Below are positions 25,266 to 36,418 of a stretch of DNA of 64,000 bases, piece by piece; the stretch's first letter is position 1; each line of letters opens with the position of its first letter. The position numbers and the translations under genes were made by a program. This DNA comes from Lycorma delicatula (Eukaryota; Arthropoda; Insecta; Hemiptera; Fulgoridae): NCBI RefSeq assembly GCF_047948215.1, contig NC_134460.1, forward strand, positions 149,414,049 to 149,478,048. The letters run 5' to 3'. Below the pieces are notes generated by a model that was not told where the DNA came from, did not search any database, and saw only the letters and a program-made list of their open reading frames with translations.

Positions 25266-26650
25266 AATTTACATTAATTTATTAAAATTTTAATGCTTTT
25301 TATTTGATTTTTAACATTTAAATGATTACTAAATATAGATCAATATTTTACAGAAATAAAATTTAAAACATTAATTTATAAATGACAAAAAATCAGTAGT
25401 ATGATATAACTGAATTTTATGAAATGCAATCATGAAAAAAAAGAAAGTGTTTTGTCTCTAATTTTCTTATAAATGAAATTTGTTTATCAAATTTTGTTTT
25501 CTTTTTAATACTATGCTAAATGAAATATTCAAGGATTAAAATTTAACTCACTTTGAATGAAGTATAAATAAAAGGCCGATATCCCACAACACGACAAAGA
25601 AGCATTTTATTAATAACTAAAAAAAATCTATACTGTTATAATCTGTTCAGTATATGTATTAATAAAACACAACTGTTAGAATTTTTAAGTTTTTACATTA
25701 TTCACTGTTATTTCCAGAATAGTTACATTTTAAATTTGGATTATTTCATTTAAATTTGTGAAGTGGTAAATATTATATGATTTAATTAAAGTGTCACTTG
25801 TACTAAGTATTGTATCTTCTCAACAGAAGTACACATTCATACTGTTCAACTAACATTGAAGAAGTCAAGTTTGGACGTGAACTACAATCAATATAGTAAC
25901 GCCAATGGAGTTGGCCTTCCTTTCGTTGTCATGCAACCAAATATATGTTTTTATACATTATATATATATATATATATATATAAACAACTGAAATGGCCTT
26001 GGTATTGATCTAATATTATCAGTATCACTATCTGTATGCCATGATTATTTCTAAAAATTTAGCATGTATAGTTTTTATTATTTTAAATATTTATTATAAA
26101 AATATAAAATAAGTTCTGTTAAGTTAAATTAAGTTCTGCATTAATACAGTATTTTTTTAATTTTTATATATACAAAAATGTTAATGAAGAGATTTCTTAA
26201 TATAGATTTATACAAATTATTATTCTCATAGAATATCTTTAAAAAGGAAAATATTATTTTAAGTAACCTATACTTAAGTTAGTTTAACATTATTTTATAA
26301 TGTGCAGTCTTTTCAATAAATTTTTAATAAATATACTTTTAGGTGTTAGAGATTTTTACCATTTAACACTTTGTCTGCCTAAGATATTACAGTTTTTAAG
26401 GTTTATGAAAAGTAGGACCCTTTACTTTAAAAAGTATTTCATTAAAAAATTCTTGAAACAAAATTGATAAAGTTCTTCAATGAAGAATTAATAGAATAGA
26501 AACATTAAGATAAAACAGATTATTACTCATTTGTGTAGCAAATAGTAAAGAATTCAAGAGAATCATAGAAATAATCAAAGAAACTTAGATTTTTACTGCT
26601 ACTGTCTTCGCTAAATATGGTTTTTTTTTAAGGAGTAGATTTTAAATATT
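25266..26650. other. AT-rich intron with a TA microsatellite
   Basis: A TA run lies at about 25961-25982. No gene is seen. Confidence 0.5.
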
Positions 26651-28080
26651 TATTTCTAATGAACGACAATAGATAGACACATACGATACATCACTGAATG
26701 AAGAAATATTCTAAGTTTTAAGTATTAGTTCCATTCAATGCTTACAGCGGCAACGTGGTTTGTTTACGAGTAAATGGCGACGCCTCAAGAAAAGTCGTTT
26801 TGTGTGCTGCAGTATGCAAAGAGTGAATCCATCTTTTTAGTGCAGTTTGCATAATTTTTTTGTAGAATCGGTTCAAAAAATTTGTAGAAGGTGGTTGCAT
26901 TATGCAAAGGGGAAAAAAGCACCGTTCGTCCTCGCACGTCAAATGAAAATGTCGAGCGTATCCGAACTGCTTTCAAACGTAGCCCTAGGTAACCCATGAG
27001 CGGAGGAAGCAGAGAACTTGGAATTCCGCAACCGACAGTGTGGGATGTGCTTATAAAATTTGATGTGGACACCACATACTTCCTTGCACGCCAATTAAAT
27101 TACATACACACATTTTTAAAAGTACATAAAATTTTATTTCACTAATAGTCTGATTTTTTTTTATTGTTATTAAATTATTATTTATTGTAATTTTTTTTAC
27201 AATCATTGGTTAATAATTATTAATAAATCGGATAAGTCGGATTCGAACCGATGTGTCTTCCCCTAATAAAATCCAAATATTGCATTAATTATTATTTGGC
27301 TATAATTCTGTAACCAATGAAAATAAGAACCACTTATGATATATCATTGAAAAGCTTCCAATGAGGGCTTATTACTGCAGTTAAGAAAAAGTCCAAAATC
27401 CAATTTTTTTTTGGATTTTGGGCTTTTTTGGACACTTTTAGTACAGTCGATTACAATAAAAAGTGGAGGTGCACAAAAAGATGTTATAACAGTCCTAAAT
27501 CCAGAATTTCAACATTTTACGGCTAATTGTAGTTGAGTTATGCGAGATACGTACGTACGTGCAGACGTCTCGCCGAAACTAGTCAAAGTGGATTGAGGGA
27601 TGGTAAAAATAGATATTTCCGTTGAAATCTGAAAATCGAAATTTTTCACGATTACAATAATTCCTGAAAGCCGTATAAGTTGCAGTTACTTCAGGCATTG
27701 CAGGATGCAGTTCAAGTAATGTATGGGAAGAGGTGGGTACATGATCTTGTGCATCTTAAGTGGCCTCCAAGGTCACCAGATCTTTATACCTTGCGATTTT
27801 TATCTGTGGGGGTACATAAAAGACAGTGTGTATGTACCACCTATAACTGTTACTCTTCAAGATCTGCGAAATCGATTAGTTACAGCAGTGAATTCGTTAA
27901 CCAGGGAACGGTTAATTCGTGTGTAGCAAGAAATGGACTACCGATTCAATGTTTGTCGCATTACAAATGGTGCTCATGTTGAATGTATAAAATAAAACTG
28001 AACTTTACTCTATTCAGTGTGTATCTATCTGTCATTCCTTCCTAAATCTGCTCTTTCTTTTTGAATATTTCTGTATAATG
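26650..28080 (+). mobile_element. Mariner/IS630-like element, internally deleted and interrupted by a repeat
   Basis: The plus-strand N-terminus reads MATPQEKSFCVLQYAKSES (from 26774), then a GRP/R-like NENVERIRTAFKRSPR segment and LGIPQPTVWDVL. After an inserted repeat (about 27055-27667) it resumes with KPYKLQLLQAL, jumps to LKWPPRSPDL and ends DLQDLRNRLVTAVNSL-like and FNVCRITNGAHVE. The ends GACAATAGATAGACAC (left) and GTATCTATCTGTCATTCC (right) form imperfect inverted repeats. Most of the DDE core is deleted. Confidence 0.8.
27055..27667 (-). repeat. Inserted repeat with a tRNA-like B box, related to 62670-62970
   Basis: It sits between two parts of a transposase reading that join well without it. 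The first part (27058-27270) matches 62690-62965 in inverted order, sharing AAGGAAGT, GATGTCCACATCA and CATCGGTTC-AATCCGACTT. The second part includes GACGTCTCGCCGAAACTAGT and a hairpin around 27391-27427. Confidence 0.65.
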
Positions 28081-28719
28081 ATAATATTAAATATATGTAA
28101 TGTACCTAATTATAGCAAACTTAGTTTTACAAAAAACGAATTCTTCAGTCGAATAGAATATATTATCGGTTAAAAATAATTGATCTTTTGAATGATTTTT
28201 CATTTCTGTGCTTGAACAGAAATTTTTGTAATTATTTATTTTGTAGAACTGATAAGGAAGGACTTTCAAAATAAATTTAAATTATGTTGTTCAGTGTGAA
28301 TTATGCCCTTATAATCTTATGTTATGATCATGAATATCTCAGATTGCTTTAAACATTTTTATTTTTAACGGTTTCTTATATATAAATATTTATACAAACT
28401 TTAAATTGTCAATAAACCTTGCAATACAGAAGCCTAAAAACGTTACTATTTTTTCATAATTAACAGTTCCAATAGAACTTTTCTGATTTTTAAAAATTCT
28501 TTGTCAGTTATAATATGATGAGGCACCTCTTCATAACAGTAACATGATACATCTCTCAGAATTAATATTAACATAAAAAAATGGTGAAAACTACTGTATT
28601 TAATTTTTGTTTTTTTGTTTTATCTAACAATATTGCCTAAAACATTTACATCAGGTACTACTTTATCTTTAAGTTAAGAAAATAAATATTCTATAAGAAA
28701 AATTAATTTTGGAAGTAAC
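28081..28719. other. AT-rich sequence, possibly decayed BEL/Pao 5' part
   Basis: No clear reading. It lies directly upstream of the BEL/Pao fragment and may be its eroded reverse-transcriptase region. Confidence 0.35.
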
Positions 28720-30790
28720 CTCTAAGAAATTCACAGCTAACATTCTAATTTAAATCGTACGTTAGGAGTTCTTTGGAATAATTCTTCAGACACACTACTT
28801 TTCCTAATTACTTATTCTAATGATTCTAAAAAAACACTAAGAGAAACATTCTGTCCATTATAGCAGGTGTGTTTGATCATTTAGGACTCATTGGTCCTAT
28901 TGCTTTTTCACATAAACATTTTATGTAATTGTTGTGGCAACTTAAAATTAATTGGGATGAAATATTACACAACACATTATTAAAAAAATGACTCAATTTA
29001 TACAACCAGTTGCATTTGATTGAATATTTAAAATAAATCGTTCCATCACACCTAATATTAATAGCAGAATTAATTCTATTCAAATACATGGATTCTTCAT
29101 GTATGCAAGGCTATGACTGTTGCATCTACATATGAATTGTATAAACTGATCATACAATTTCTTCTAATTTACTTTGTTGTAAATAAAAATTTAGAACCCT
29201 TAAAACAAATTACACTACTAAGACTTGAACTTTGTGGTTGTTTACTACTTAGTCATTTATTATTAAAGGTAATTTACTGCCTTAAATATACATTTTGATC
29301 AGATATACTTATACACAGACTCTACAATAGCACTACATTGGATTCATGGACAACCATCTAATTGGAAACTATTTGTTAGCAATAGAATTTCTGAGATTCA
29401 GAAAAAGAACTTAAAATGCTTATTGGGATTATGTCAAATCCTCTGATAATCCAGCACATGTATTGTCTAGAGGTTGTACACCAGATAAATTATGTGACAT
29501 GTCACTTTGGTGGCATGGTCCTCAATGGCTTTCACAATCTTCTTTCTATTGGCCAAAAGATAATAGTTTTACTTTTAATAACTGTAATATGGATTCTGAA
29601 TGTTTAATAGAAAAACACAAAAATACACTAACATTATTTATATCTGTTGTTATATTCGATTACACAGAACAATTTTCTTCACTACACACTTTAATTTGCA
29701 CATTTAGTTTCTGTTTTAGATTTTTCATAATGCTAAATCAATTAAAATGGAACGAATTTTGGTTCCCTAACTACAAAGGAATTAAATCATACTCTTAACT
29801 TTATTACTCAACAATCACAATATATGCATTTCAGTAACAAAATAAATAACCTTCAAAAATTAAATTATTTCTAATTATAGCAAACTTATATAACTTGATC
29901 CATTTCTGGATAATTTAGACTTATTTTGTGTAGGAGGCAGATTACAACACTGTATTATACATATATTTAATATTATCATTATACAGAATTATTCAAAAAG
30001 AAAGAGCAGATTTTGGAAGGAATGACAGATAGATACACACTGAATAGAGGAAAGTTCAAAGTTTTATTTTATACATTCAACATGAGCACCATTTTTAATG
30101 CGACAAACATTGAATCGGTAGTCCATTTCTTGCTAAACATTCTCTTATTTTACACCCAAATGCAAATATTACAAAACTGATTATTAATGCTGAACATTTG
30201 CGTCTTTTGAATTCGAGTATTCAATTAGCGCATCATTCTTTATGTCAGAAATATTGAATTATAAATGGTAAGAGAATTATTTCTTCTATCATTCATAAAT
30301 GTATAATATGCTTTCAATATAACTGAAAAAGCCAGGTACAACAGCTTGGTCAGTTACCATCTTCCAGAGCTATTACTTCCTGACCATTCTCTACATGCGC
30401 AGTAGATTATGGCGGTCCAATTATGATTCATCGTAGCAGGCAGAGGTCTAAGACCTTAAGTAAATCTTATTCATAACTAACTTATTCATATAAGACACTT
30501 ATCATATGTCTCACTACTAAAGCTATTCATTTAGAATTAGTTTCTGACCTGACTTCACAGTCGTTTATTTCAGCATTTACAAGATTTATATCATGTAGGG
30601 GTAGTATCTGCACTCAAGTCTTTTCTGATAACGGTTCTAATTTTCATTGCGCCAAAAATATACTTTATAATTTGTTTCGATTTTTAAATTCAGAAAAATT
30701 AAAATCAGACATTCAAACGCATTTGCAACTATACAAGGTATAACCTGGTCATTTATTCTTCCCCCTTCACCGCAACTGACAGGTAACAAT
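28720..30790 (+). mobile_element. BEL/Pao LTR-retrotransposon fragment (RNase H to integrase)
   Basis: Plus-strand readings in order: AGVFDHLGLIGPIAFSHK (28865), LKQITLLRLELCGCLLLSHL (29200), the RNase H block YTDSTIALHWIHGQPSNW (29310), DKLCDMSLWWHGPQWLSQSS (29485). The integrase region follows: IINGKRIISS (30262), STCAVDYGGPI (30393), TTKAIHLELVSDLTSQSF (30517), VFSDNGSNF (30620). These are hallmark BEL/Pao segments. The copy lacks gag, protease and both LTRs and has multiple stops. A mariner end is inserted at about 29975-30150. Confidence 0.85.
29975..30150 (-). mobile_element. Solo 3' end of a mariner-like element
   Basis: It is nearly identical, in inverted orientation, to the end of the element at 26650-28080 (for example GAATGACAGATAGATACACAC and the coding tail EMDYRFNVCRI-NGAHVECI). 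It interrupts the BEL/Pao integrase region. Confidence 0.85.
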
Positions 30791-31099
30791 ACTGTTAACT
30801 GTCAGTATAGATAGTGACAGGTGTATAGTTACTTCTCAAACTCACTGTATTTATTCAGACATAATGAATAAGTTCAATCCATTATCTCAATGGTTATTTT
30901 CATATTAGGGTACTATTTTCATACTAAGGAAGAAAGGGAGAGAATACAAACATTTATAGAAATAATACTTATCTAAAAGTATAATCCTAGTCTAAGTAAT
31001 GTAATACATTGCCATAATAGAAGTAGAGTGTGTGTCTATTTTCAGTAGTGTTGTAAAGTGTGTGTGTACAAGTATATGGGCATATTGAGAGCAAGCACT

Positions 31100-33740
31100 T
31101 AATTTCCAAAAATTTTTCATATTTCAATGCACTGCAGCCCATTAAAACCTTTTCCCCTTGACTTTCCCACCTTTCTCTCTTTTAAATATTATTCACCTTT
31201 GATTTCACTTAAAATGGAAACTAATTATATTTTTCTAAAATCCCCAAGGTAATTTTTATCTATAATTCTACCAACTTTTCCAAGTAACATTTTCTTATCG
31301 TATTCAAATTCAAATTTCTTAATTATGGCTGTATTTACTAAGTTCTTAATTTTGACATCTCTAACGATCTGGTTTTAATCAACTTATTGTTTTCATTGAA
31401 TCTACCATTACTTGTTTCATTTCCAATTCATTGTTTCATCGTTAATTTCTTCACATTCTTGTAGTTCAAAGTGAAATCTTGAATCTTGCAATTAATTACC
31501 TTTACCTTTCAAAATTGCATATGCATAACTATTCAGACGGGATGAGATCACTCTACTCATTCAACATAAATCAATCTTTATGGTGTTGCTTCCATTGTAA
31601 ATATACACTACAGTCATAGTAAGCGACACTCTGTCCAAGTTTGTTCAACATATCTTATAATCTCAACTCTCACGTTGGCTGTAGTGAAAGCAGTTTCAAA
31701 TATATTAGTGTTGGTAAAGTCATCTACAAAGTAATCTTTTAAGTTGTATGATATCTGAATGTTATCATCATTTAAAAGTGTTTAATTTGTCTTATTCAAA
31801 GTATCTTGTAGAACTCACAAGGATCAGTCACATAAGCAGTTTGAGTCATATTTGTTCTCTGTCCAAACTCGCCCCACAGATTATTTAAACATATATTTTT
31901 GCTATAGCTCTCTTACCAATCTTATCTTAATATAATGCTATATTTGTACTCTGTTTAACAACTGTTATATATTCTTCTACAGTTTTAAAATCTTTCTGCC
32001 AAAGCAATATCTCAGGCTTAATCTTCATAGAATTTTTAAGATAACTGTTGAACAACTCATTTGATTTTTTCTTTAAAATCCCAAATCTCATGTATTTCCA
32101 AAATCTTGTAACCTTTCTCAATAGCTTTATTCACTTTGATTGTTGTCCAAGTTCCTGTGATAGCTCTCTGTTTATCGGTATGATTACAGACAGTCTTATT
32201 CTCCACACAAAGGAGACATAACAGGAAAGTCAGCTTGTTTGTCTTAACTAGAAGCACTGGATGATACAAGCCTCATGGAGGAAGTTCTTTACATTTAACA
32301 AGTCCAAACCAATCACAGGATTGTAAGTCTTTATTGTGTTGAATTTAACAAGGTGTCCAATAGGATAATTATCATAGAACATCACTGTTGAGTAAAGATT
32401 TACATAAATAGATATTTATCTCATCTTCTTGCTGATAACTTTCAGCTTACTTGCATTAGTTCTTCTTTCAAAGAAAGCATCGCGTAATTGGTTTTACAAA
32501 CTTCTCTTTCAAATTTTTGTCCATCTTGTTATATACCTGCAATCGATCACACTCCTACATTACCACAAAATTATATCTAGCCTTTATTAAAAATTCTGTT
32601 CTTTCTTTGGTATTTTAAATCTACCATACTTTCCTTCTTAACAACATTTACAGTATCTGGTCTGTAACACCTCAAACAACCATGCCAAAAGCACTCATGA
32701 TAATGATATATATATTATTTTTTCATGGTATTGTTCTACTTTTGATCCACAAATTATAACTTCTCCTCCATTAAGTGAATGTTTTACTCCTGGAAGAGTT
32801 TGAAATCAAGTTATAGATTGCTTAGTGTACTGACTTTTTTTTTGTTTGAATTTTACAGCAATAGTTTTCACTTGAACGTAGTTGTACGTATAAATTGCCA
32901 TACAAACACTTGTTATAGTTAAGTAACAGAAAGGATCAAAATTTAAATTTTCAAGAACTGCTTTCTTAATTTTAAGCAACCTCTTCTCAAAATATCAACA
33001 TCCGATTCAGAGAATTCTTCAAATTCTTTGTTAAAGGCAAACATATAATTTTCTTTTATTTGTTTGCATACTGTTGTTTAAATTCTTTTTTAGTTTCAGA
33101 TTTCATTCTATCTACGTCGTAGTACTTTTTATCTAGAGTAGGTTAATATAATATTGATTCTCTCATCTATTGAACATTTCTTTAATTATGTAAAACCAAA
33201 TGTCTTTAGGAAACTAGCTAACAGTTGTATTACAAAATTCATATTGTTAATTATTCTTAATCAAAAAATGGCTGAACTGCAACATCATAAGCTTTGAGGC
33301 AGAATATGTAGTATAAGGTTTGATTATATTTTCTGTACAGTAACTCAGTATGAAATAAGCATCATATCCTCTTGCATGTGAGCTGTACAAATATAATTTT
33401 TATGTTCTTTTGATATCAGCCATCTGCAAACACGTTCATTATCATAAAGTGTCCACTTGTTACCTTTAAAAACTTGTACTTTTACAAGCTTAACTTCATG
33501 AACTTCAAAATCTTGCTTGGCTTCATAATCAAAGAACAAGTACTTTTCTGTACAGGTACAATCGTCAGCCTGCTTAACCTTTATTTTCTCTCCAAACTGT
33601 TTATCCCAATCCTTTACAACCATCACACAATCCACATTTACCCAACTTACAAGTCATAACACTTGTGATTATTGTACTTTGCCATTTCATTACAGCTTAT
33701 ACAAAACTAGGAGTACAACTGCATTTCTTTTTAATTTCTT
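31100..33740 (-). pseudogene. Polinton/Maverick protein-primed DNA polymerase B, decayed
   Basis: The minus strand carries remnants of a Polinton-type family B DNA polymerase in correct order. They are an exonuclease-like FFDYEAKQDF block (33345-33635), an ESDVDILRRGC then TSVCM block (exonuclease III region, near 33000), a DAFFERRTNA segment (near 32470), TGTWTTIKVNKAIEKGYKIL (near 32130) and a C-terminal remainder. The YxDTDS active site near 31640 is decayed to YYDC. Many stops and frameshifts. No capsid, integrase or other Polinton gene and no terminal repeats were seen next to it, so it is an isolated relic. Confidence 0.8.
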
Positions 33741-34049
33741 TCTCTCTTTCCATAATTCCATTACTAGGTCTTACATTTATATATTTTTGTATAAACTCCA
33801 GCATAATTAGCCAGACACTTGTTTTAACAGTATCTATTACAATTGTTACAACACAAGGTAGTGTGACTTTCTTCAAATAATATACAAAAATCCTTTGCTA
33901 TGCTTGCACTACCAACACTTTCTTATTATTCTTACTATACAAAATAAATTTTTGCTACTTTTTATTCAACCATTTTTAAACAAAGATTTTCAGGAATTCA
34001 AATATACAGAAGCAAACAGTTGTTTCAAAAAAATTAAAAAGTTAAAGAA

Positions 34050-34740
34050 TAGTAACTGTGAATTTCGTTAAGTTTGAATTTCACTTCAAAAGTCCACACA
34101 AACGTCCCTGAAAATCGCTCATCCTCGCCAACCATGTGCTGAAACCATTCAAAATAACCGTCCTTCGATCTGGGTCGCTCTCATTCATCGCGTGTCTTGG
34201 AATATACACTTTCTACTTTGCACTCTTCAGAATGCGTCTTACACAAACCAGTTCACTCCACTTTCGCGCGCTCCCTGGTTTACTGGTTTTTGCGGTGATT
34301 CGGTGAAATATTGCAGCACAGAAACTTTGGTTGTCAGACTTGTAGCTGTTCGTCGTCGACCGGATCTTTCCTTGTACACATCTTTAACGGTTCTCGGCTT
34401 TGAAATTATCATGAATGCGGGCAATTGTTCGACGTATTGGTGGCGGTGTTACAAACTCTCTCTGCCACTGCCGTTATATTTTGTGAATGCTCTCGTACTT
34501 CCAGTACCAATTCAGTACGACCTTGCGTTCAGAACTTCAACACACGATAAGCGAACTTCAGCCATTGTTGTTACTCGACTGTCTTCTGCTGCACTGGCTA
34601 ATATGACTGGCTCGTTCACCACGAACTACCCGTGGATGCCCGTAAACTACCCGTGGCGGAGCTGGCATAAATTTTTAGCTCCCCCTACCATGACAAATTT
34701 AATACCTTACACTACACTACACATTAGATTAGTGAGTGTA
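34050..34740 (-). mobile_element. Mariner/IS630-like transposase, N-terminal half
   Basis: The minus-strand reading has TPPPIRRTIARIHDNFKAEN (34460), then GRRRTATSLTTKVSVLQYF and TESPQKPVNQGARESGV (34340-34250), then KSAKWKVYIPRHAMNESDPD (34210). This is the paired-like helix-turn-helix region of this superfamily. The DDE half is missing. The sequence is less AT-rich and less mutated than its surroundings, so it is probably a younger insertion. Confidence 0.8.
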
Positions 34741-34794
34741 AGTCTAGTTGTTTAGATATTTAATTACAAACTGTGATTACATTTTTTGGACCCC

Positions 34795-34858
34795 CCTCTC
34801 TCTCTCTCTCTCTCTCTGCGCGCGCGCGTGTGTATAAATATATATATATATATATATA
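34795..34858. repeat. Compound CT/CG/TG/TA microsatellite
   Basis: A CT run is followed by a GC run, a GT pair and a TA run over about 60 bp. Confidence 0.95.
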
Positions 34859-34879
34859 GTAATGGAGATTTGCCAGTTG

Positions 34880-35085
34880 AATCACAAACTTTAATGAATT
34901 GAATTAATAAACTATAAACTTTTATAAGAACCTTTTTTTAATCTCCAGGACCACCGTTAGGTATTGAATGATTTGTAGCGAGTAAAAATGACATGCTTGG
35001 CCGGGATTTGAACCCGAGACCTTCGGATGAATGAACTATGAACTGTGAGCCTTTATCATTATATGAGCTGGGTTTGAACTGAATG
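34880..35085 (-). repeat. SINE family B copy (tRNA-like)
   Basis: On the minus strand GGTCTCGGGTTCAAATCCCGG (B box) is followed by GCCAAGCATGTCATTTTTAC and a body ending in a GGAGATTAAAAAAAG tail. It shares its B-box region with 25090-25265. Confidence 0.6.
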
Positions 35086-35774
35086 AATCGAATTGAATGA
35101 ATAGTATTACAAAAATAATAGAATTAAATCTACGTTAGAGTAAATTAATATTAAATAAGTTTAAAAAAAAATCTGTTTAATAATGATGGGCTTCCCGTGG
35201 AGATTGCGTGTGAGGCTAGATTGGTGAAGTGATGCAAACACCTCGTGCGAGGCATCTTTTACTTATGAAAAGGTGTCATTTTTTAAAATGATCTGTATAT
35301 TTGAAAAACTATTTTAGTGTCCGGTCCGAGAGGCTTTTTTATCACAAGATTAAAGAGAATTAAGAAATTTTTTTCAGTTCAATCTATTATTAAGAAATGT
35401 TGATAATTGATAATCCTTAATAAATTAAAATACACAAATGGAATGTTTAATATTAATACAGATAACATAGCATCAGCAATTTTAGAATATCTTGTTTCGA
35501 TCTGTGATGTAATGATAAGATATTTCTGCTTTAGTGCTCGTCTGACATTCATTATCGATGATTTTATTGTAAAAAATGTACGGTAACATGCGTGCCTGTG
35601 GCTAAAAAGATGACATTTTTACTTTTTTTGGCTAAAAAAAAATGCGTCAATTTCTGGAATCTCCTATGTAGTATATTTTTCTGTGGCTGTATTATAACAA
35701 TTGAATTACTTGAATGGAGCCTGTATCATAATGAAGGTCATTATGATTTTCATTAAGATACATGTGTTCAACTC

Positions 35775-36055
35775 ACCGGGTTGGTCTATTGGTGAACGCG
35801 TCTTCCCAAATCAGCTGATTTGGAAGTCGAGAGTTCCAGCGTTCAAGTCTTAGTAAAGGCAGTCACTTTTATACGGATTTCAATACTAGATCGTGGAAAC
35901 CGGCGTTCTTTGGTGGTTGGATTTTAATTAACCACACATCTCAGGAATGGTCGAACTGAGAGTGTACAAGATTGCACTTCACTTACCCTCATATATATAT
36001 CATTATCATTCGTCCTCTGAAGTAATACCTTACGGTGGTTCCGAAGGCTAAACAG
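35775..36055 (+). repeat. SINE family A, near full-length copy
   Basis: The head CACCGGGTTGGTCTATTGG (A box) is followed by GTTCAAGTCTTAG (B box), AGGCAGTCACTT, TTCTTTGGTGGTTGG and ACCACACATCTCAGGAATGG. The tail is TCCTCTGAAGTAATACC and CCGAAGGCTAAACAGA. It is the same architecture and length as 10072-10355. Confidence 0.88.
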
Positions 36056-36119
36056 ACAAAGGTAGTAATAAATCATGGCAATAGGTAAATTTGAGAAGTT
36101 ATATCGGTAGCCCTGATAG

Positions 36120-36265
36120 CCTCCGATCCAAAAGTTTGTGTAACAGCAGTTCAAACCACCAGACCTGTTTTGTATTGTTGCTGAGGTGTGTCTAGTTAGC
36201 TGCTACGTTCACTGTTCAAGAAAAAGCAAAGCGTGTTTTGAGGCAGGCTGAAATAATTTGGGTGG
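36120..36265 (+). mobile_element. Start of a mariner-like transposase, cut by a SINE
   Basis: The plus-strand reading TVQEKAKRVLRQAEIIW (36205-36258) looks like the N-terminus of a helix-turn-helix transposase. It stops where a 5'-truncated SINE begins at about 36262. Confidence 0.5.
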
Positions 36266-36418
36266 ATACCGTGTTCTTTGGTGGTTGGGTTTCAATCAAT
36301 CACACATCTCAGGAATGGTCGAACTGAGACTACAATACTACACTTCATTTACATTCATGTATATCATCCTCATTCATCCTCTGAAGTAATGCCTGAACAG
36401 TAATTCCTAAACAGGAAA
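36262..36418 (+). repeat. SINE family A, 5'-truncated copy
   Basis: It begins inside the body at GATACCGTGTTCTTTGG and runs through the shared CTCAGGAATGGTCGAACTGAG, CCTCTGAAGTAATGCC and CTAAACAGGAAAAAAG tail. Confidence 0.85.

Noticed and set aside
27225..27260. Possible tRNA gene from the CGGTTCGAATCCGA-like box
   Set aside because: Only a B box is present. No A box at the right distance and no cloverleaf arms form. The same applies near 62695, 25205 and 34995.
34192..34755. 187-codon plus-strand open frame, the longest in the window
   Set aside because: It lies antisense to a recognisable transposase N-terminus on the minus strand, and its own translation shows no known features. The frame is open because the less AT-rich transposase has few stops on the opposite strand.
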